This document shows, piece by piece, positions 1 through 6,058 of a DNA stretch of 11,739 bases (the first letter of the stretch is position 1; every line of letters starts with the position of its first letter). The translations under genes were made by a program, and so were the position numbers. The notes below the pieces were generated by a model. That model ran no database searches, was not told the origin of the DNA, and was given only the letters and a program-made list of their open reading frames with translations. The DNA lies in contig DEHU01000178.1 of assembly GCA_002352125.1 (NCBI GenBank), positions 45,229 through 56,967 on the forward strand. The letters run 5' to 3'. Source of the DNA: Competibacteraceae bacterium UBA2792. GTDB lineage: Bacteria > Pseudomonadota > Gammaproteobacteria > Competibacterales > Competibacteraceae.

Positions 1-666
1 TCGCGCCAGTACCTGGGCTACGGCCTGCCGCAGGCCGACCTGATCCAGGAAGGCAACGTCGGCCTGATGAAAGCGGTCAAGCGTTTCGATCCCGCGCACG
101 GGGTGCGGTTGGTGTCGTTCGCGGTACACTGGATTCGCGCCGAAATCCACGAATTCATTCTCCGCAACTGGCGGATCGTCAAAGTCGCTACCACCAAGGC
201 GCAGCGCAAGCTGTTTTTCAAGCTGCGCGGCGCCAAAAAACGGCTGGGTTGGCTGAACGGCGACGAAGTCGATATGGTCGCCCGCGAGTTGGGCGTCAGT
301 TCCGACACGGTTCTGGAGATGGAATCCAGATTGAGCGGCTACGACGTATCGTTCGATCCGGTTCCAGATGTCGACGACGACGAGCACGAAACGTATACCC
401 CATCGGCTTACTTGCGAGACGAGCAAGCCGATCCGGCGGATGCGCTGGAGCGGGACAACTGGGAGGAGCAAACCACCAACCGGTTGGGCGAAGCGCTGGA
501 ACGATTGGATCCGCGTAGCCGCGACATCGTGCAGCGCCGTTGGTTGAACGACCAGAAACCGACTCTGCACGAGTTGGCTGCCGAATACCAAGTGTCCGCC
601 GAACGAATCAGACAACTGGAAAACAATGCCATGAAAAAGCTGCGGGCTTGTCTATCCACCGCTTGA
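1..666 (+). CDS. rpoH: RNA polymerase heat-shock sigma factor sigma-32 (5' end outside window)
   Basis: This is the C-terminal 221 codons of RpoH, the sigma factor that directs RNA polymerase to heat-shock promoters. The frame is open from base 1, so the gene starts upstream of the window; roughly the first 70 residues are missing by comparison with the 284-residue E. coli protein. Visible landmarks in order are the region 2 core ([14 protein letters not shown], then [20 protein letters not shown], the -10 recognition helix area), the RpoH-specific box [10 protein letters not shown] just after it, an acidic linker (DVDDDEHE), and the region 4 helix-turn-helix ([20 protein letters not shown]) that contacts the -35 element. 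It ends [10 protein letters not shown] with TGA at 664-666. Sigma-32 is distinguished from RpoD and RpoS by the RpoH box. An intrinsic terminator follows 18 nt later. The usual regulation by 5' mRNA structure cannot be judged because the 5' end is absent. Confidence 0.97.
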   Translation, partial: SRQYLGYGLPQADLIQEGNVGLMKAVKRFDPAHGVRLVSFAVHWIRAEIHEFILRNWRIVKVATTKAQRKLFFKLRGAKKRLGWLNGDEVDMVARELGVSSDTVLEMESRLSGYDVSFDPVPDVDDDEHETYTPSAYLRDEQADPADALERDNWEEQTTNRLGEALERLDPRSRDIVQRRWLNDQKPTLHELAAEYQVSAERIRQLENNAMKKLRACLSTA

Positions 667-684
667 AAAACGGCTTTTTTTCCG

Positions 685-715
685 CCCCTCGACCGCTAGC
701 CAACGAGGGGTTTTC
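685..715 (+). terminator. Intrinsic terminator of rpoH
   Basis: A perfect 7-bp GC-rich stem (CCCCTCG at 685-691 with CGAGGGG at 704-710) closes a 12-nt loop and is followed directly by TTTT. It begins 18 nt after the rpoH stop codon, the expected place for a rho-independent terminator. The U-tract is short, so some read-through into the small downstream gene is possible. Confidence 0.75.
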
Positions 716-760
716 GCTCGGTGTCGCACGGTAGCCGGCAAAGGTGGAGCAACGCAACCG

Positions 761-898
761 ATGACTCTCTCGTTGAGGCAGATTCTGTTAGCCGTGGCAG
801 TGGTCATTTTCGTGCTGGATGCCATCAAGGCATGGCGTGTCGGTATCAATCCCTTGCCGCTGGCGCTCGCTTTTGCCTTCGGATCGTTCCTGGTTTGA
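761..898 (+). CDS. Small hydrophobic (probable membrane) protein, 45 aa, unrecognised
   Basis: This short open frame runs from ATG at 761 to TGA at 896-898. A purine-rich Shine-Dalgarno-like AAGGTGGAG (741-749) lies 11 nt before the start. The product begins MTLSLRQILL and has two hydrophobic stretches (about residues 8-22 and 31-45) around a short polar turn containing DAIKAWRVGIN. This suggests a two-helix hairpin in the membrane with almost no soluble part. Third codon positions are mostly G or C, as in the neighbouring genes, which supports real coding. It lies 45 nt after the rpoH terminator on the same strand and converges with the ADP-ribosylglycohydrolase gene. I do not recognise a family and assign no function. 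Read-through from rpoH or a weak promoter of its own could express it. Confidence 0.6.
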   Translation: MTLSLRQILLAVAVVIFVLDAIKAWRVGINPLPLALAFAFGSFLV

Positions 899-917
899 AC
901 CGGGCGGCTGCGATCCC

Positions 918-949
918 GCAGCGGCACGAGAGCCGGTTTCGCCCGCTGC
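918..949. other. GC-rich hairpin between convergent genes
   Basis: GCAGCGGC (918-925) can pair with GCCCGCTGC (941-949), with one bulged base, in the 55-nt gap between the small membrane-protein gene and the oppositely oriented ADP-ribosylglycohydrolase gene. The position suits a shared terminator. Neither strand has a following T-tract, so classic intrinsic termination is doubtful. Confidence 0.3.
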
Positions 950-953
950 CGGA

Positions 954-1883
954 TTACGTCGATGCGCCAAGCTGCTTCTCCCACAGCCGGTCGGCGAGTT
1001 CCACGATCAAATCGCACAGCGCCAGCCGTTGCCGCCAGCTTTCCGGAATACCGGATTCACCGTAATACGCCCCCGCAATCTGGCCGCACACCGCCGCCGT
1101 GGTGTCGGCATCATCGCCCAGATTGACCGCTCTTAGAATCGCGTCCCGAAAATTATCGGCGTGCAGGAAGCACCACAGCGCCGCCTCCAGCGATTCCACC
1201 ACGTAGCCGCTACCACGAATCTCGTTTTCCGATTTGCCGCGATAATCGCCGCGAGCGATGGCGTCCAGATTGGGAGAGAGCACCGGCGCCCAATCCGCTG
1301 GAAAGTGCGCGCCGAACAGAACGGCGTCCTTGTCCTCGCCCGCCAGCGCCTTGTATAGCATCGCGCCGAATAACTGGCTGGCCTGGATGCATTCGGCGGC
1401 GGCGTGAGTGGTGCGGGAACTGTCGCCGGACAGCTCGACGCTTAGCCGCCAGTCGGGAAAGGCGAACAAAGGGATCGGCGCCAGCCGCATGATGCAACCA
1501 TTGCCGGCACTAGCAGGATGGGTAGAACCGCTATAGGGCTCGCCGCTTCGATCGAATTGGGAAAGCGCCGCCCGCGTCGTATTACCGATATCGAAACAGT
1601 AGCCGGTGCTGCTCAGGTAACCATCCCGATACCAGCGCCAATAGCGCTCCATCTGGTCGCGCGGGTCAAAGTGACCGACCTCGACCAAGCTGCTGGCCAA
1701 GCACAACGCCATGCTGGTGTCGTCGGTCCACTGGCCGGGCCGAAGTCGAAACACGCCGCCCCCGACCATGTCGGTGACGAGTGGAAAGCTGCCGCGCGGC
1801 TGGAATTCGGCGGCGACGCCGACGGCGTCGCCGCAGCCCAGTCCCAGCAGGCAGCCGCGAAAGCGGTCAAGTCCAGCGAGCAC
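954..1883 (-). CDS. ADP-ribosylglycohydrolase (DraG/ARH family)
   Basis: This 309-residue protein belongs to the DraG-like ADP-ribosylglycohydrolases, metal-dependent enzymes that remove ADP-ribose from proteins or small acceptors, normally in the cytosol. The family signature is complete: GLGCGDAVG near residues 14-22, the metal-binding TDDT at 53-56, GNGCIMR at 127-133, and the C-terminal metal site GDDADTT at 256-262 (D258, D260 and T261 as likely ligands), followed by a glycine-rich GQIAGAYYG helix. The length fits the usual bacterial size of about 300 residues. The start is GTG at 1881-1883, chosen because AGGAA lies 7 nt upstream and an in-frame stop (the end of the previous gene) is only 24 nt away. 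Close spacing implies co-transcription and perhaps translational coupling with the 354-residue coiled-coil protein. No nitrogenase or dinitrogenase reductase genes are nearby, so a role exactly like DraG is not supported. The substrate is unknown. Confidence 0.93.
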   Translation of the reverse strand: MLAGLDRFRGCLLGLGCGDAVGVAAEFQPRGSFPLVTDMVGGGVFRLRPGQWTDDTSMALCLASSLVEVGHFDPRDQMERYWRWYRDGYLSSTGYCFDIGNTTRAALSQFDRSGEPYSGSTHPASAGNGCIMRLAPIPLFAFPDWRLSVELSGDSSRTTHAAAECIQASQLFGAMLYKALAGEDKDAVLFGAHFPADWAPVLSPNLDAIARGDYRGKSENEIRGSGYVVESLEAALWCFLHADNFRDAILRAVNLGDDADTTAAVCGQIAGAYYGESGIPESWRQRLALCDLIVELADRLWEKQLGAST

Positions 1884-1890
1884 GCGAAAG

Positions 1891-1895
1891 TTCCT
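1891..1895 (-). promoter_or_regulatory. Ribosome-binding site that decides a GTG start
   Basis: On the minus strand AGGAA lies 7 nt before the GTG at 1883. No ATG lies between the upstream in-frame stop (1908-1910) and the conserved GLGCGDA motif, so GTG is the reasonable initiator of the ADP-ribosylglycohydrolase. Confidence 0.6.
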
Positions 1896-1907
1896 GTTTC
1901 GGGCGAA

Positions 1908-2972
1908 TCAAATGGTAGTGAGTCTGGGCCGGCCGCCCAAGTAAAGCAAGCGATTCGCCTCGTCGTAAAAATCCGGCCGCGGCAGCAATTCATCGCTCGG
2001 AAAGCGGATGAACATCGCCGTAATCCGGCGGTCCTTCCCCAGCAGCACATCGTCGAACGTCAGCGTGTTGGCGTTGCGGGACGAGCCTTTGTCCACCTTG
2101 ATGTTCATGTGGTCCAGGGTCATGGAAATCCGATCCAGACGCAGGTGTTTTTCGGGCTCGCGCAAGGTGACCACCACCTTGGCGAGATGATCGTCGAGCG
2201 TCGCCGAATCGGCACGAATCTGGCCTAGCTCGATTTCGATTTCGCGAAGCCTTTTGTCGATGCTGGCCGGCGTGCTCAAGTTAGCGGCTTGCGGATCCAG
2301 TAGCGGCTCCAGGGCGGTGTTCGCTCCTCGCAGCAGCTTGGTTTTTTTTTGGAGCAGTTGCCGCTGCTGTTGTTCGAGCTGCTGTTTTTGGGTGCGGACC
2401 GCAACCAGGCGATCCAGCGCCGCCTCGATCAGATAATCGAACGCCCGTTTTTTGACCTCCCGCCGGGTTTTGGTTTCGCTGCCAGCCGGAAAAGCGATGT
2501 GATGATTGTGGAAATTGACGGTGATTTGGGGCACATCCCGTCGGATCATGTTGCCCTCTAAGGCGACGCCGAGAACGTTTTTTTCGATCCGCTCGGTTCG
2601 AAGCACGGCGTATAAATCGGTGGGCAAGCCGCCGCCGATCCGCTGGCGATAGTGATGCAATTCCTTACCGAAGCTTAAAATTTCCTGCAAGTGACGGGTG
2701 GAGGTAAACAGCGCGCGCAGCCGGGGATCTGCCGTGAAGCTGTGGCTACGGATTTCGACCGGAGGCGGTAGAGCGTCCACCAGCTCGATCACGTATTCAA
2801 TGGCACGCTCGACGGCGGGCCAAAGCCTTTTCCGATAATGGCGCACCATTCGCAGGCGCGGATCGGTACCGTCCACCACCCGTTCGATAGCACCCCGGAT
2901 CAGGGCCGGATCGAATTTGCCCGATTGATTGGGCGTTGCCGAAAAAATGGATTGCAACAAGCGGAGTACCAT
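1908..2972 (-). CDS. Uncharacterised coiled-coil protein, 354 aa
   Basis: I do not recognise a named family. The frame stays open far upstream on this strand, but ATG at 2970-2972 is chosen because the upstream part is low-quality Arg/Pro-rich sequence opposite opgD, while protein-like sequence begins at MVLRLLQSIF. Recognisable parts are: an N-terminal alpha/beta-looking region (20-165) with GAIERVVDGTDPRLR and a proline-bearing EIRSHSFTADPRLRALF stretch; a basic, Gln-rich coiled coil (about 170-215, RTQKQQLEQQQRQLLQKK); a second helix with heptad character (236-265); and a compact C-terminal section (266-354) containing TFDDVLLGKDRR and FYDEANRLLYLGG. There is no signal peptide or membrane segment, so it is probably cytosolic. 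It ends 24 nt before the GTG of the ADP-ribosylglycohydrolase and the two form a likely operon. A structural or partner-binding role is plausible but is inference only. No convincing Shine-Dalgarno precedes the chosen ATG. Confidence 0.8.
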   Translation of the reverse strand: MVLRLLQSIFSATPNQSGKFDPALIRGAIERVVDGTDPRLRMVRHYRKRLWPAVERAIEYVIELVDALPPPVEIRSHSFTADPRLRALFTSTRHLQEILSFGKELHHYRQRIGGGLPTDLYAVLRTERIEKNVLGVALEGNMIRRDVPQITVNFHNHHIAFPAGSETKTRREVKKRAFDYLIEAALDRLVAVRTQKQQLEQQQRQLLQKKTKLLRGANTALEPLLDPQAANLSTPASIDKRLREIEIELGQIRADSATLDDHLAKVVVTLREPEKHLRLDRISMTLDHMNIKVDKGSSRNANTLTFDDVLLGKDRRITAMFIRFPSDELLPRPDFYDEANRLLYLGGRPRLTTI

Positions 2973-3069
2973 AACTTTGCCAATCTCGCTAACTCCGGCC
3001 CGGTGTGGCGCAGGTTCTAAGGTTTCCGAGGAACGCGATTCGAAATGATCGCAAGGTTTGCATCCTACG

Positions 3070-3097
3070 ATTATGGTCAGGATTCGCCACAACTCAA
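3070..3097 (-). promoter_or_regulatory. Candidate sigma-70 promoter for the coiled-coil/ADP-ribosylhydrolase operon
   Basis: On the minus strand TTGAGT (3092-3097) and CATAAT (3070-3075) are separated by 16 nt. This matches the -35 consensus at 4 of 6 bases and the -10 consensus at 5 of 6. Transcription would begin near 3063, leaving a leader of about 90 nt before the ATG at 2972. It would allow the two-gene unit to be expressed independently of opgD. Confidence 0.4.
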
Positions 3098-3101
3098 TGC
3101 G

Positions 3102-3146
3102 CCCTCGCTCCCGGTCCCGCCGCAAAGGCGGGAACGATGGCGAGGG
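3102..3146. repeat. REP-like imperfect palindrome
   Basis: A 45-nt two-part hairpin: outer arms CCCTCGC (3102-3108) and GCGAGGG (3140-3146), inner arms TCCCGCC (3115-3121) and GGCGGGA (3127-3133), a GCAAA loop, and a symmetrical 6-by-6 internal loop. The CCCGCC/GGCGGG core around a small purine loop resembles extragenic palindromic repeats that are scattered in many proteobacterial genomes. It lies 48 nt after the opgD stop, so it may protect or end the opgD transcript, but no T-tract follows on either strand. Only one copy is visible here, so repeat status is inferred. Confidence 0.5.
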
Positions 3147-3193
3147 GTGGCGGTTATCGGGAAGGGAAAAACGAATGACGAGGATTAGGCCGG

Positions 3194-4771
3194 TCAACCC
3201 CGAGGGGGCGGCGGCGACCACTGGTAGAGCCAGGTTTCGCTGAGTGCTCCGGTGGCATCGCGCAGAAAACAGCGCAAATCGACCGGTTCGCTGCCGCTGG
3301 CGCTCAAATCGAAATGGCAACGCCACAGTTCCGATTCGTGGAGCCGATGGGCAGCCACATCGCGTAGCTCCCCGCGCGAGGCGGCGACCACCGCTTCCAC
3401 CGAGGCGGTCTCGGGCAATTGGGCCAACGGTCCACCCTGAAAATCGAGCACGAACTTGCGTAGCGGTCCGGCGAGTTTCTCGCCGGGAACACCCCCGATG
3501 CCGACACGGGTAGCAACCACTTCGGCGACGGTGGGCCGGGCCGGTGGTTGTGCGCCCCAATATAGGCGGTAATTGAAAGCCAACTCACGATCGGGTTGCG
3601 CGGGCTCCACCGGATTCCAGAAGGCGACGATGTTGTCGAGTGTTTCGTCGGCGGTCGGCAGCTCGATCAATTGCACCGCACCCCGGCCCCAGTTGCCAAG
3701 CGGTTCCACCCACAGCGACGGCCGTTTGTTATAGAACGCACCATCATCCTGATAATGATCGAAATTTCGATCACGTTGCAGCAGGCCGAAGCCGCGAGGA
3801 TTATCGTCTACGAAGGAATTAACCCGGATGTAATGCGGATTTAGCAACGGTCGCCAAATCCATTCGCCGGTACCAGACCACAGAGCCAGCCCGTCGGAAT
3901 CGTGAATCTCCGGGCGGTAGTCGTCGGCGATGCGCCGGTCGTTCTCGCCGCACTGGTACATCGAAGTCATCGGCGCGATACCCAACCGTTCGATGGGGCG
4001 ACGCGGGAAGAGATGGCTTTCGACCTCCATAATCGTGGTGTCGCCTGGCGTGACGACGAAGCTGTAAGCGCCGGTGATGCTCGGGCTGTCGAGCAAAGCA
4101 TGCAGGGTCAAAGCCGTTGCATCCATCGCCGGGCGTTCCAGCCAAAAGCTACCGAAAGTAGGAAATTCCTCCGGGTGATCCATCGCGGTGTTGATCGCCA
4201 GACCACGAGCAGAGAGGCCGTATTGCTTGCTGGCACCGACGGCGCGGAAGTAGCTGGCGCCGAGGAAGGAGAACATGTCCCGGTCCCAGTCGGCGCGGCT
4301 GTTGACCCGGAAACCGGCAAAGCCGAGATCGCCTACTTGTTCGGGGATTCTGTCCTTGACTCGGGGACCGTATTTGAACATTTCCGGCGAAAAAATGACC
4401 GGCCGGGCGATGCCGTCGGCGACTTCGTAAAGGTTGACCGGATGGTGGAAATACAAACCCAGATGGAAGAATCGCGCCTGAAACGGTAGTTCGCCGCCCG
4501 CCCACAGCGAATGATCGATGCGAAAATTGTTGAGGGCTTGGTAGTCGTCCCAAGTCATGGCGGCCAACCACGGCGGTCGGGCATCGGTGGGTGCGATGTA
4601 CGGTTCTCGGGCAAGCCGCTGAGCAGTTTCTCGCAGCCAATCCTTGCCGAACGGCTGGCCGGTGGTTTGAGAAAGTTTATCTTTGGTAGGTGTCGCGCGA
4701 ATCGGAGGGGCCGGCAATATTCCGCAAGCGGCCAATCCCAGCAACCGCATCAAGAACTCCCGTCGTATCAT
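3194..4771 (-). CDS. opgD: Periplasmic glucan biosynthesis protein OpgD (MdoD), 525 aa
   Basis: The protein matches E. coli OpgD along its whole length. Shared blocks include DLGFAGFRVNS (148-158), SFLGASYFRAV with QYGLSARGLAIN (168-194), LGIAPMTSMYQCGENDRR (263-280), EIHDSDGLALW (288-298), NPRGFGLLQRDR then YNKRPSLWVEP (324-357), ETLDNIVAFW (376-385) and a terminal SETWLYQWSPP. OpgD acts in the periplasm on osmoregulated beta-1,2-linked glucans. E. coli OpgD has been described as a beta-1,2-glucanase (GH186); from memory, the Asp in ETLDN (D379 here) and an Asp in HDSD (D291/D293) are the likely catalytic positions. The N-terminus MIRREFLM carries a twin-arginine motif, as in E. coli OpgD, followed by a short hydrophobic stretch and a possible cleavage near residue 27. 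The start is fixed by the twin arginines at residues 3-4. A GAGG lies only 3 nt before the ATG, unusually close. No opgG or opgH is adjacent in this window. Confidence 0.95.
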   Translation of the reverse strand: MIRREFLMRLLGLAACGILPAPPIRATPTKDKLSQTTGQPFGKDWLRETAQRLAREPYIAPTDARPPWLAAMTWDDYQALNNFRIDHSLWAGGELPFQARFFHLGLYFHHPVNLYEVADGIARPVIFSPEMFKYGPRVKDRIPEQVGDLGFAGFRVNSRADWDRDMFSFLGASYFRAVGASKQYGLSARGLAINTAMDHPEEFPTFGSFWLERPAMDATALTLHALLDSPSITGAYSFVVTPGDTTIMEVESHLFPRRPIERLGIAPMTSMYQCGENDRRIADDYRPEIHDSDGLALWSGTGEWIWRPLLNPHYIRVNSFVDDNPRGFGLLQRDRNFDHYQDDGAFYNKRPSLWVEPLGNWGRGAVQLIELPTADETLDNIVAFWNPVEPAQPDRELAFNYRLYWGAQPPARPTVAEVVATRVGIGGVPGEKLAGPLRKFVLDFQGGPLAQLPETASVEAVVAASRGELRDVAAHRLHESELWRCHFDLSASGSEPVDLRCFLRDATGALSETWLYQWSPPPPRG

Positions 4772-4813
4772 GATCCTCGTCGCAACCCGTCATTGTTGTT
4801 TGTGGGAGCGAAG

Positions 4814-4819
4814 ATTATA
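4814..4819 (-). promoter_or_regulatory. Candidate -10 element for opgD
   Basis: A perfect TATAAT reads on the minus strand about 42 nt before the opgD start codon. No good -35 hexamer lies 16-18 nt further up, so recognition may need an activator or another sigma factor, or the match may be chance. Confidence 0.35.
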
Positions 4820-4925
4820 ACGCTCGCGCGACCCATCGAGGCTTTGCTTAGGACGAGACGGTTTCGCCGGAAGCGACGCGGCACCGCACCGCTATAAAGT
4901 GAAGCCAAAAACGGGCTCCGAGATG

Positions 4926-4955
4926 TTTCGATCTAGCTCCTCTCGCGGCTATCAT
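4926..4955 (+). promoter_or_regulatory. Weak candidate promoter for yedI/DUF808 gene
   Basis: TTTCGA (4926-4931) and TATCAT (4950-4955) lie 18 nt apart on the plus strand. Transcription would start about 40 nt before the start codon at 5003. The hexamers match consensus only partly, so this is a positional suggestion within the 231-nt divergent gap shared with opgD. Confidence 0.25.
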
Positions 4956-5002
4956 GAAATCCGTGCAAAAGTTTTCGCTCACTTGAGCCGAGGAGTTACC
5001 GC

Positions 5003-5959
5003 ATGGCCGGCACCAGTTTGTTAGCCTTGATCGACGACATCGCCACGGTGCTGGACGACGTGGCACTGATGACCAAAGTAGCCGCAAAGAAAACCGTCGG
5101 GGTTTTAGGGGACGATTTGGCGCTAAATGCCGAGCAGGTCTCCGGAGTGCGCGCGGAGCGGGAGCTGCCGGTCGTGTGGGCGGTGGCCAAAGGATCGATG
5201 AAAAACAAGCTGATCCTGGTGCCGGCGGCGATCCTGATCACGGCGGTGGCACCGTGGGTGATCACCCCGCTCCTGATGGTGGGCGGCGCGTATCTGTGTT
5301 TCGAAGGCTTCGAGAAGCTCGCGCACAAATTCCTGCACGACAAGGCCGATGTCGAGGCGGAGCACGCTGCGGAAGCGAAGGCGCTCGGCGATCCCGCCGT
5401 GGATTTAGTGGCGTTCGAACGAGAAAAAATCCGGGGCGCGATCCGCACCGATTTTATCCTCTCTGCCGAAATCGTGGTGATCGCCTTGGGCACCGTGCAA
5501 GAAGCACCCTTCGTCACTCAGGTAGCCGTGATCGCCAGCGTTGCCGTCATGATGACGGTCGGCGTATACGGTTTGGTAGCTGGCATCGTGAAGCTGGACG
5601 ATGCGGGGCTGCATCTCGCAAAGGATACTGCGGCCAACGCCTGGAGCAGCTTCAAGCGCGCTTTGGGCCAGGGCATCTTGCGGATTGCGCCGTATTTGAT
5701 GAAGTCGCTGTCCGTCGTCGGCACGGTGGCTATGTTTTTGGTGGGCGGCGGTATTTTGATGCACGGCTTACCCTATGCGCACGAAATACTGCGTCACGCG
5801 GAAGAGATGATTGGTCATTTACCCGGCATCGGTGAGGTATTGGTGACCATCGCACCCGCGCTATTGAACACATTGGCAGGAATCATCGTGGGCGGTTTGG
5901 TACTGCTGGGAGTTAAAAAGGTAACGGCCGTCTTCGAGAAATCGAAGAAAGCTGTCTGA
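5003..5959 (+). CDS. yedI: DUF808 inner-membrane protein, YedI-like, 318 aa
   Basis: This is a multi-pass membrane protein very like E. coli YedI (about 305 residues). The diagnostic N-terminus is present: LLALIDDIATVLDDVALMTKVAAKKTVGVLGDDLALNAEQ, read in pieces over residues 6-45, then RELPVVWAVAKGS (53-65). It is followed by hydrophobic segments at about 69-86, 88-101, 151-165, 171-195, 235-253 and 280-304. EKIRGAIRTDFILSAE (141-156) is a further conserved block of the family. The molecular function of YedI is not established, so none is claimed. A strong AGGAG (4991-4995) lies 7 nt before the ATG and confirms the start. The gene is monocistronic by position: divergent from opgD and 99 nt before the helicase gene. 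The charged loop at about 107-148 (DKADVEAEHAAEAKA) is the most variable part relative to E. coli. Confidence 0.95.
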   Translation: MAGTSLLALIDDIATVLDDVALMTKVAAKKTVGVLGDDLALNAEQVSGVRAERELPVVWAVAKGSMKNKLILVPAAILITAVAPWVITPLLMVGGAYLCFEGFEKLAHKFLHDKADVEAEHAAEAKALGDPAVDLVAFEREKIRGAIRTDFILSAEIVVIALGTVQEAPFVTQVAVIASVAVMMTVGVYGLVAGIVKLDDAGLHLAKDTAANAWSSFKRALGQGILRIAPYLMKSLSVVGTVAMFLVGGGILMHGLPYAHEILRHAEEMIGHLPGIGEVLVTIAPALLNTLAGIIVGGLVLLGVKKVTAVFEKSKKAV

Positions 5960-6058
5960 TTTCGGAACGTTTCGACTCGGGTCATTCCGGGATGCCCTAT
6001 CGCCCCGGCCGAAGGTGCGCGAAAACCGATTTTCACCTGACGAAACACGCATAAGCTC

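Noticed and set aside
954..1883. Divergent catalytic motif in the ADP-ribosylglycohydrolase (GDDADTT rather than GGDTDT)
   Set aside because: GDDADTT-type metal sites are common among bacterial members of this family, so it is not a sign of inactivation.
1518..2228. A 236-codon plus-strand frame opposite the ADP-ribosylglycohydrolase and coiled-coil genes
   Set aside because: It is antisense to two well-supported coding frames and shows no family motifs.
2973..3560. Upstream extension of the coiled-coil protein to a 550-residue reading
   Set aside because: The extra N-terminal part is Arg/Pro-rich, runs antisense to opgD and covers the palindrome and candidate promoter. Protein-like sequence begins only at the ATG at 2972.
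6014..6037. Small hairpin GAAAA/TTTTC just before the SNF2 start
   Set aside because: Only five A-T-rich pairs with weak extension. This is too little to call a regulatory element or terminator.
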